This document shows, piece after piece, positions 25,360 through 31,033 of a stretch of DNA of 49,240 bases; position 1 is the first letter of the stretch; every line of letters begins with the position of its first letter. Source of the DNA: Candidatus Saganbacteria bacterium. GTDB taxonomy: Bacteria; Margulisbacteria; WOR-1; XYC2-FULL-46-14. Position numbers and translations under genes: made by a program. The stretch is taken from positions 1 to 49,240 of the forward strand of contig JABMQY010000005.1 of assembly GCA_013202975.1 (NCBI GenBank), given 5' to 3'. The notes below the pieces were generated by a model. It made no database searches, had not been told where the DNA came from, and saw only the letters and a list, made by a program, of their open reading frames with translations.

Positions 25360-26166
25360 TTAATTAAGCCTGCGAGGATCTAAGGCTTCTCGCAGGCCTT
25401 CTCCTACAAAATACAGCGAAAGAACAGTCAAAAGAATCAATACTCCAGGAATTATAGCCATCCACGGGGCATCGCGCATATAGGCCTGCGCATCCATTAG
25501 CATATTCCCCCAAGACGGAGTTGGAGGCTGTACCCCTAAACCGAGAAAAGACAGAGCTGATTCGGTTAAAATAGCCCCTGCCATCCCTAAAGTCGCCGCA
25601 ACAATGATAGGAGCCTGCGCATTTGGAAGAATATGTCGGAAAATTATTCGAAAATCCGAACAGCCGATAGCTCGAGCTGCCTCAACATATTGCCGCTCAC
25701 GCAAAGTTAAAAATTCACCGCGAACTAAACGAGATACTCCCATCCAGGAAGTTAATCCTATGACTATCATTACATTATAGATACTTGGCGTTAGCATTAC
25801 CTGGATTGTTAATATTAAAAAGATAGAAGGGAAAGCGAGCATTATATCGACAAAGCGCATTATAATCGTATCAACCCACCCGCCATAGTAGCCGGAAAGT
25901 GCCCCCAGCAGGGTTCCTATTAATATTGCAATAGTAACTGCAACTATTCCGACTGATAGAGATATTCTTGCTCCATACAAAGCGCGGGAAAAGAGATCAC
26001 GCCCCAGATCATCGGTTCCAAACCAATGTTTCAACGATGGCCCTTGTATTTCTTCTTCAATTATCTCCGAGGGATCGTATGGCGCAATTACTGGCGCAAA
26101 AATAGCCATAACAACAAAAAGCAATAAAACCAATGCCCCAAATATTGTCAATTTATTTTTTAGCAT
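25360..26166 (-). CDS. Peptide/nickel-type ABC transporter permease (DppC-like)
   Basis: Inner-membrane permease of a dipeptide or oligopeptide importer. After a first membrane helix comes APYDPSEIIEE and HWFGTDDLGRDLFSRALYGAR, the classic DppC N-terminal signature. The EAA loop is EAARAIGCSDFRIIFRHILPNA. Six membrane segments fit. I place the start at MLKNKLTIFG, preceded by GAGG, not at the methionine nine codons upstream. It overlaps the DppB-like gene by 14 nt. The last bases overlap a hairpin shared with the ferredoxin gene end. The matching ATPases are probably those at 22139-23597. Confidence 0.92.
   Translation of the reverse strand: MLKNKLTIFGALVLLLFVVMAIFAPVIAPYDPSEIIEEEIQGPSLKHWFGTDDLGRDLFSRALYGARISLSVGIVAVTIAILIGTLLGALSGYYGGWVDTIIMRFVDIMLAFPSIFLILTIQVMLTPSIYNVMIVIGLTSWMGVSRLVRGEFLTLRERQYVEAARAIGCSDFRIIFRHILPNAQAPIIVAATLGMAGAILTESALSFLGLGVQPPTPSWGNMLMDAQAYMRDAPWMAIIPGVLILLTVLSLYFVGEGLREALDPRRLN
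25368..25397. terminator. Hairpin at the convergent ferredoxin/DppC ends
   Basis: GCCTGCGAG (25368-25376) and CTCGCAGGC (25389-25397) pair perfectly over 9 bp with a 12-nt loop. It begins 8 nt after the ferredoxin stop and lies within the last codons of the DppC-like gene on the other strand. The following bases are only moderately T-rich, so it may be a weak bidirectional terminator or just a stabilising hairpin. Confidence 0.5.
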
Positions 26167-27124
26167 ATCGAATCCTCGGGTCAACAATCGCATAACCTAT
26201 ATCAGCCAATAAATTTCCCAAAATAATCAACACGGCTGACATGATCACAATTCCCATAATAAGAGGATAATTGCGGGCAAAGATAGCCTGAACCCCAAGC
26301 CGCCCCATCCCGGGCCAGGCAAAGATAGTTTCAATTATAAATGCTCCGCCAAAAAGACCGGGCAGGGATAATCCTAAAATAGTTACAATTGGAATCAAAG
26401 CATTGCGCAAAGCATGCCTAAAAACAACAACGCGTTCAGACAACCCCTTGGCGCGGGCAACTTTTATAAAATCCTTATTTAAAACTTCAAGCATTGCTGC
26501 CCGTTGATATCGGGTTATTCCGGCTAAAGATAAAATTGTCATAGTAGTGACAGGCAGAACCATGTGCCAGGCAATATTAATTGAGCGGACAAAAATATTT
26601 GCATCTCGAACAGAAAAAGATATCATTCCAATGGCCGGAAACCAATCAAGTTGAACTGAGAACAAAAGCATAAGCATTAGTCCCAGCCAAAAACTTGGGA
26701 TAGCCATACCCATAAACGAAAAAATCGTAACCGCATTATCAAACAAGGTCCCCTTTTTAACTGCAGAGAGAACACCAAGGGGAATTGCGATAAGCATTGT
26801 CAGGATATATGACGCGATCATAAGCAAAAGTGTAGCCGGAAGTCTTTCCATGATCTCGTTTATAACCGGCTGACCGGTTATATAGCTTCGACCAAAATCA
26901 AGACGCAGCGCACTCCAAAGCCACTTTGCGTATTGAATATAAATTGGTTGATCGAGTCCAAAATTAGCGCGGACTCGAGCAAGCTCCTGCGGTTCTACGT
27001 TTGGGTTGATAAATAAAGCGGTCGGATCACCAGGAGCCAAGTGCATGACAAAAAAAGAAATAAGTGAAACCCCAATCAAAATGGGTATTAAGTGCAATAA
27101 TCGGCGAAGAATATATTTTTGCAT
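26153..27124 (-). CDS. Peptide/nickel-type ABC transporter permease (DppB-like)
   Basis: Inner-membrane permease partnering the DppC-like protein. It opens MQKYILRRLLHLIPILIGV and has FFVMHLAPGDPT near 25 and NFGLDQPIYIQYAKWL near 55, all standard DppB motifs. The EAA loop is VARAKGLSERVVVFRHALRNALIP near 220. Six membrane helices are expected. 323 residues is normal. Upstream, TTGCCT-N17-TAAAAT is a possible promoter ending a few bases before the ATG. No periplasmic binding protein gene is adjacent. Confidence 0.92.
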   Translation of the reverse strand: MQKYILRRLLHLIPILIGVSLISFFVMHLAPGDPTALFINPNVEPQELARVRANFGLDQPIYIQYAKWLWSALRLDFGRSYITGQPVINEIMERLPATLLLMIASYILTMLIAIPLGVLSAVKKGTLFDNAVTIFSFMGMAIPSFWLGLMLMLLFSVQLDWFPAIGMISFSVRDANIFVRSINIAWHMVLPVTTMTILSLAGITRYQRAAMLEVLNKDFIKVARAKGLSERVVVFRHALRNALIPIVTILGLSLPGLFGGAFIIETIFAWPGMGRLGVQAIFARNYPLIMGIVIMSAVLIILGNLLADIGYAIVDPRIRYAKK

Positions 27125-27163
27125 CCTTTCGACATTTTATCTTATAGGGTAAAGATAGGCAAA

Positions 27164-28165
27164 TTATTGCCCGGCAATAGTAACCACTTCTATCTTCCCA
27201 GCGCTATATTCAACTACTTTCAGCGGAACGTCTCTGTAATCATAGCAGGCTTGCAGCGTCCAGTGATTAGGAAAGGGTTCATAAATAGAATCAGTTTCCG
27301 CTGGATGTTCGGTGTGCCCAGAAAGAATAATGGCATTCTTATCCAAACCCATAATCTCTCTCATTGCAACAACATCAGCAGCCTTATATCTGAATGGTCC
27401 CTCTCCAGGTCTATTCCAGCGCAACTGATTTCTAATCGTTTCAAGGTTAAAACGTCGGCTGGCCATATCTTGACAAGCATTAATAATATCTTCTTCATCA
27501 GAAAACGGATAATCAGGAGTATCTTTTACAACTGCACTGTGGGCAACAAAAAGAGCAGTCCCAAGCTTCATTGCATAGGGAAGTCCCTCCCTAAACAAGT
27601 CCATCTTATTAATATAGCGACGGCCTAAATGTTGTTCTAAAAAATCTTCATGGGCAACTCCTTGTATCACCAGGGTCCCTTCTGGATCTTTTTCTCCAAA
27701 ATAATCTGCGAAACAATCGTGATTTCCTTGCAAATAATAGAAATGACCTGGATGGCGTCCTATTGCTTGAAATATCTTATCCATAATTACAACAGAAGAT
27801 CTCATCGATCCTACCATTGCCGGATCTTTTGGATGAACCGCATCTCCCAACAAAACAATATCCCGTCTACCCTCATACCTATCTAATACTATTTCAAGGT
27901 TTTCAATGTTACCATGTAAATCACCGACAAAGACAAAATTTTGGGTAGGATCAACCATAAGCAAAGCACCCAGCCGCACAGCATGAGCATAGCCCCTATC
28001 AAGATGAGAGATTGCTCGATCAATGTTTTGAAAATATTTCACCTCTAATGGTTCTAGATACTTTGCCCCTGCAAGTCTTGCTTTTGTAATTGCATGACGA
28101 TATACCCCCATCCCCTTTAACGGACGATGCGCCAAGGCATCATGAGTAGCAATTATATTTCCCAT
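27164..28165 (-). CDS. PPP-type metallophosphatase (serine/threonine phosphatase-like)
   Basis: A two-metal phosphoesterase with the full calcineurin-like set: FVGDLHGN (D82, H84), LLGDAVHP (D108), LQGNHD (N148, H149), FVAHSA and SGHTEH. The order and spacing match PPP protein phosphatases, although the second motif lacks the usual arginine (GDxVDRG). The first 75 residues precede the catalytic core and are not recognised. It overlaps the ADP-ribosylglycohydrolase stop codon by 1 nt (TAATG) and is the last of three genes under the promoter at 29600-29627. It could remove phosphate from proteins or from ADP-ribose-type products released by its neighbour; both are inference. A small-molecule phosphatase is an alternative. 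Confidence 0.85.
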   Translation of the reverse strand: MGNIIATHDALAHRPLKGMGVYRHAITKARLAGAKYLEPLEVKYFQNIDRAISHLDRGYAHAVRLGALLMVDPTQNFVFVGDLHGNIENLEIVLDRYEGRRDIVLLGDAVHPKDPAMVGSMRSSVVIMDKIFQAIGRHPGHFYYLQGNHDCFADYFGEKDPEGTLVIQGVAHEDFLEQHLGRRYINKMDLFREGLPYAMKLGTALFVAHSAVVKDTPDYPFSDEEDIINACQDMASRRFNLETIRNQLRWNRPGEGPFRYKAADVVAMREIMGLDKNAIILSGHTEHPAETDSIYEPFPNHWTLQACYDYRDVPLKVVEYSAGKIEVVTIAGQ

Positions 28166-29103
28166 TATTTTTTTTCAACAATCCGGCACAATCTGCGGCT
28201 TAAATCATCAAGCTCTCCGCAGGCTTCAAGATTAGCAAGCCAAGGTTTAGGAATCCCCTGTATTGAATTAAAAGCCCCGCTTATTGCGCCGGTCATTGAG
28301 GCATTGCTGTCTGCATCCCCACCCGCATTTGCAGCGTTAACAACTGATTCAAAAAAATTATCAGGAGTCCTTAAAAATGCGTAAAAAGTAGCGCCGACAG
28401 ATTCCAAAATATACCCTCTTGTTCCAATTTCAAGAAATCCTTCTTCAAGCGATAAACCGGGTCTCTTTAAAATACCCTCAACCTCTAAGAGTTTATGCCC
28501 CATATCTGAAGTAGCACCAATAAAATCAACTGTTTGCTGAATAAGTCTATCTGGTTTGAGCTCAGAACGCACCGCAGAAGCAATTGCAAAAGCAACTGCC
28601 AAAGCCCCATTAACTGCTTCGGGATGAGTGTGGGTAATAGATATAATACTGGTTATATCTCCTCTAAACTTCTCAAGATCAGAATAGAAAGAGGCAAAAA
28701 GGGCGGCCGGACCTATCCTCATTGCAGCACCACAACCGGCACTCTCTGAATCAGGAGTCCCTCTTTCAAATGTTTTTTCTGTCGGTTTACCAAAACCTCG
28801 ATGAGAATCAACCAAATAATCTTCATATAGTTTTTTCTTTAGTGCAACAATATCAATTCTTTCGTATTCCACAAGACATTTCAGGGTCGCTCTAGAAAAG
28901 ACCGTATCATCTGTCCACTGCCCCGGAGCAAGACCAAGCCGTGGGGTCTCTTGAAATTCTTCTACCCTATTTTTAAATGTTTGTCTGACCGGATGTGAGG
29001 GGGCTTGTTCTAGAGAAGCGCCAAGAGTATCTCCTGATGCAGCTCCCAAAACAGAACCCCTAAACCTTGCTGATAGACGATAGCTATTAGATGATGCTTT
29101 CAT
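28165..29103 (-). CDS. ADP-ribosylglycohydrolase family protein (copy 1)
   Basis: Removes ADP-ribose from modified proteins or hydrolyses related N-glycosides; two magnesium ions sit in an all-helical fold. Motifs in order: GSVLGAASGDTLG near 16-28, GQWTDDTVF near 63, GCGAAMRIGP near 125, THTHPEAVNGA near 155 and GGDADSNASMTGAISGA near 250. The aspartates of the WTDD and GGDxDS motifs are present, so it should be active. It is a paralog of the protein at 35363-36298. It begins 1 nt after the upstream hypothetical gene and overlaps the phosphatase gene by 1 nt. All three share one alternative-sigma promoter. Confidence 0.9.
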   Translation of the reverse strand: MKASSNSYRLSARFRGSVLGAASGDTLGASLEQAPSHPVRQTFKNRVEEFQETPRLGLAPGQWTDDTVFSRATLKCLVEYERIDIVALKKKLYEDYLVDSHRGFGKPTEKTFERGTPDSESAGCGAAMRIGPAALFASFYSDLEKFRGDITSIISITHTHPEAVNGALAVAFAIASAVRSELKPDRLIQQTVDFIGATSDMGHKLLEVEGILKRPGLSLEEGFLEIGTRGYILESVGATFYAFLRTPDNFFESVVNAANAGGDADSNASMTGAISGAFNSIQGIPKPWLANLEACGELDDLSRRLCRIVEKK

Positions 29104-29104
29104 A

Positions 29105-29581
29105 TCACTTCTTCTTATTCAAAACACTCAAGAGCAGATCTTCTACCTGACTAGATATCATCATATTGTTATAATCGGATACCCGGCTTGAAATAGCAGA
29201 AATGATTTTTTTTGTTCTAAGATTAACTATATGCGAACTAAAATTAGAATGATGATAAGGAAAGACTTGGCAGACTTCAAGTTGACGTGGAAATCCTTTA
29301 ATTGTCTGCTTTATTGCAACCTGCATAGTACCCAAATTCACCTTTCCTTGCGGCAAGCTATAGGTTAATTCTAGTTTAGCCTTTCGTCTTTTGTTATAGA
29401 GGACAATACTAACTTCTTTATCTTTTTTCTTTGGATCGGGCTGTGTTACACTGTAAGTTATTTGATTATCCTTGGCCACCAAGACAGCTATCATTTTATT
29501 AACCGAAAGCGTACTTGCCTGGTCTACTTTTGTCTTTGCCGTAAAGGTTGAACCAGAAATTAATGAGACCAATCCTGACAT
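29105..29581 (-). CDS. Hypothetical protein heading the ADP-ribosylglycohydrolase operon
   Basis: I do not recognise this 158-residue protein. It looks beta-rich in the first 110 residues (KMIAVLVAKDNQITYSV, EVSIVLYNKRRKAKLELTY) with a helical end. It has no signal peptide. I place the start at MSGLVSL, preceded by TTTGGAGGGAATAAC. The longer frame from 29608 would begin inside the -10 box of its own promoter. The stop lies 1 nt before the ADP-ribosylglycohydrolase start. It could be a chaperone, target or immunity-like partner of that enzyme, by context only. Confidence 0.75.
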   Translation of the reverse strand: MSGLVSLISGSTFTAKTKVDQASTLSVNKMIAVLVAKDNQITYSVTQPDPKKKDKEVSIVLYNKRRKAKLELTYSLPQGKVNLGTMQVAIKQTIKGFPRQLEVCQVFPYHHSNFSSHIVNLRTKKIISAISSRVSDYNNMMISSQVEDLLLSVLNKKK

Positions 29582-29599
29582 GTTATTCCCTCCAAATAT

Positions 29600-29627
29600 A
29601 TATCGCACAGTCCTCTAGGAAATTTCA
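29600..29627 (-). promoter_or_regulatory. Alternative-sigma promoter of the hypothetical-ADPRH-phosphatase operon
   Basis: The -35 box TGAAATTT (29627-29620), 12 bases, then the -10 box TGCGATAT (29607-29600), on the - strand. The upstream extension AAAAAGAG is identical to that of the promoter at 33770-33797. Confidence 0.8.
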
Positions 29628-29633
29628 CTCTTT

Positions 29634-29668
29634 TTCCATACCCTATCCCCTATCCCCTATCCCCTAAA
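29634..29668. repeat. Heptanucleotide tandem repeat (CCCTATC)
   Basis: Units TTCCATA, CCCTATC, CCCTATC, CCCTATC and CCCTAAA lie between the divergent promoters at 29600-29627 and 29675-29702. The end CCTATCCCCTAAA matches the repeat at 57-69 exactly. Confidence 0.8.
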
Positions 29669-29674
29669 ATAACC

Positions 29675-29702
29675 TGAAATTTCCCAGTTTCCTTACCGAT
29701 AA
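29675..29702 (+). promoter_or_regulatory. Alternative-sigma promoter of the caspase-like gene at 29709
   Basis: The -35 box TGAAATTT (29675-29682), 12 bases, then the -10 box ACCGATAA (29695-29702). The ATG follows after 6 nt: leaderless. The extension AAAATAACC precedes the -35. Confidence 0.8.
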
Positions 29703-29708
29703 TATAGT

Positions 29709-30986
29709 ATGGATCTATACTTAAATATACTAGCCGCGCCAATAAATTGGATTGGCGCATTTCTTGACGGTCAAAAGAGCGGCAAGGAGATAACCCTTGA
29801 TAACTCAATGATCGAAAAGGGAAAATTAACCTTCAAGCTGCCTCCAAAAACCAAAATAGCACAAATCTATCTATACAAAGGAAGATCTCTGCTCAAGCAA
29901 TCCTTTCTTGTCCCCAACGAAAAAAACGAAATCGAAATCAGCGCCAAAGACCTATTAAAGGTAATTCCATTTGGAGCAAAAACCACCCTGACTATTATTG
30001 CCAAGGTTGGCAGACGAAAAAAGGTTTTAAGAATACAAATAAAAAGAAAGGACATTCCTCAACTAAAAGATCCGGGGAGATCAAGAAAGAGCATCCAGCC
30101 GCTTTATGACCGGATTGCACGAGACGTAAAGGCGGGAAAACCGATTGTAATTAGCTCATATGTTGCACTGTGGGATAAGTCCTTTTGTATATACGATAAT
30201 CCCAAAAAATGTAATTACAGCTGGGCTGACGGTGGAAATGCAAAAACCAACCTATATTGGGGGGGAGGATTCGGCATACGTTCTGGATTTAGGAAATTTG
30301 GATGGAAAATAGAACAAGAAAAAAAGGGAGAGATGGTCGTATTTGGCAAGAGATTCTACCCAAATAGATTCTGGAGAAAACAGGGAGTAAAGAAGCCGTT
30401 TAACATCTATGCCGCCTTTTGGGCCTATAAAACCGATTATGACAAAGATAACTCGCATGATATTCTTTTTGCATACAAAGCCTATGCCAATAGCCTCTTT
30501 TCAAACAAAAACCATCAGATTTTACTCAAAAACGGCAAAACCATAAACGCCGGCGGACAGAGCCATGTTGTCGGCTATGTGGGGCACATGGTCCCGGGAG
30601 GGAGATGGCAAATTAAGCAGGCAAAACAAGCCAGTAACATAGCAAAGGGTGCCTACATGACCTCCTGCCTTTCTGCCCAGGCCTTTTCCCCTTATGTCCT
30701 AGACAAGAATATTTACGGTCTATTATTTACCACCAAGCTTATGGCCCCTGAAGCCTATAACCAAAATGCCCTCTTTCGGGCTGTTGCACGAGGGGCAAAC
30801 GGCAGAGGTATTATTATGGATGTTGCCAAAGCCTACGATAAATACCACAAATCAATAACATCTCCCCCAACCTGGCTCTACGTTAACTCAGAATCGCCAT
30901 CTATTGAAAAATACACCCTTCCTTATGTTGGAGACTACGACAAAGACGGGATTCCGAACCGCACTGATCCAAAACCTCTAAAATAG
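29709..30986 (+). CDS. Caspase-like (clan CD) cysteine peptidase-type protein with calcium-binding tail
   Basis: A probable caspase/gingipain-fold protein of 425 residues. A beta-rich N-terminal part (~30-120, repeated KVGRRKKVLRIQIKRK-type strands) precedes the core. The likely catalytic dyad is H293 in GYVGHMVPGG and C320 in AYMTSCLSAQAF, each after a hydrophobic strand, as in clan CD peptidases. ALFRAVARGANGRGIIMDVAKAYDKYHK follows. The end DYDKDGIPNRTDP is a thrombospondin-type-3/EF-like calcium motif. No clear signal peptide is visible. The start is fixed by the -10 box 6 nt upstream. It is paired with a similar protein at 31034 that has the same kind of tail. Substrate and activity are unknown. 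Confidence 0.65.
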   Translation: MDLYLNILAAPINWIGAFLDGQKSGKEITLDNSMIEKGKLTFKLPPKTKIAQIYLYKGRSLLKQSFLVPNEKNEIEISAKDLLKVIPFGAKTTLTIIAKVGRRKKVLRIQIKRKDIPQLKDPGRSRKSIQPLYDRIARDVKAGKPIVISSYVALWDKSFCIYDNPKKCNYSWADGGNAKTNLYWGGGFGIRSGFRKFGWKIEQEKKGEMVVFGKRFYPNRFWRKQGVKKPFNIYAAFWAYKTDYDKDNSHDILFAYKAYANSLFSNKNHQILLKNGKTINAGGQSHVVGYVGHMVPGGRWQIKQAKQASNIAKGAYMTSCLSAQAFSPYVLDKNIYGLLFTTKLMAPEAYNQNALFRAVARGANGRGIIMDVAKAYDKYHKSITSPPTWLYVNSESPSIEKYTLPYVGDYDKDGIPNRTDPKPLK

Positions 30987-30987
30987 T

Positions 30988-31015
30988 GCAAGTTTTTTTC
31001 ATATTAATACGATAA
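30988..31015 (+). promoter_or_regulatory. Weaker alternative-sigma promoter of the gene at 31034
   Basis: GCAAGTTT (30988-30995), 12 bases, then TACGATAA (31008-31015). The -35 differs from the window consensus at three positions but is nearer the FliA-type TAAAGTTT. Shine-Dalgarno GAGGGGG lies before the ATG. Confidence 0.6.
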
Positions 31016-31033
31016 ATTACTAGAGGGGGACCT

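Noticed and set aside
27125-27180. Terminator from TATTGCC/GGCAATA
   Set aside because: The arms are separated by only one base and overlap the last codons of the phosphatase gene, so no usable hairpin loop exists.
27119-27886. Plus-strand reading frames opposite the phosphatase gene
   Set aside because: They lie fully antisense to a gene with all catalytic motifs and have no recognisable motif or ribosome-binding site.
29582-29608. Longer start for the protein at 29105-29581
   Set aside because: The frame would start inside the alternative-sigma -10 box; a good Shine-Dalgarno serves the ATG at 29581.
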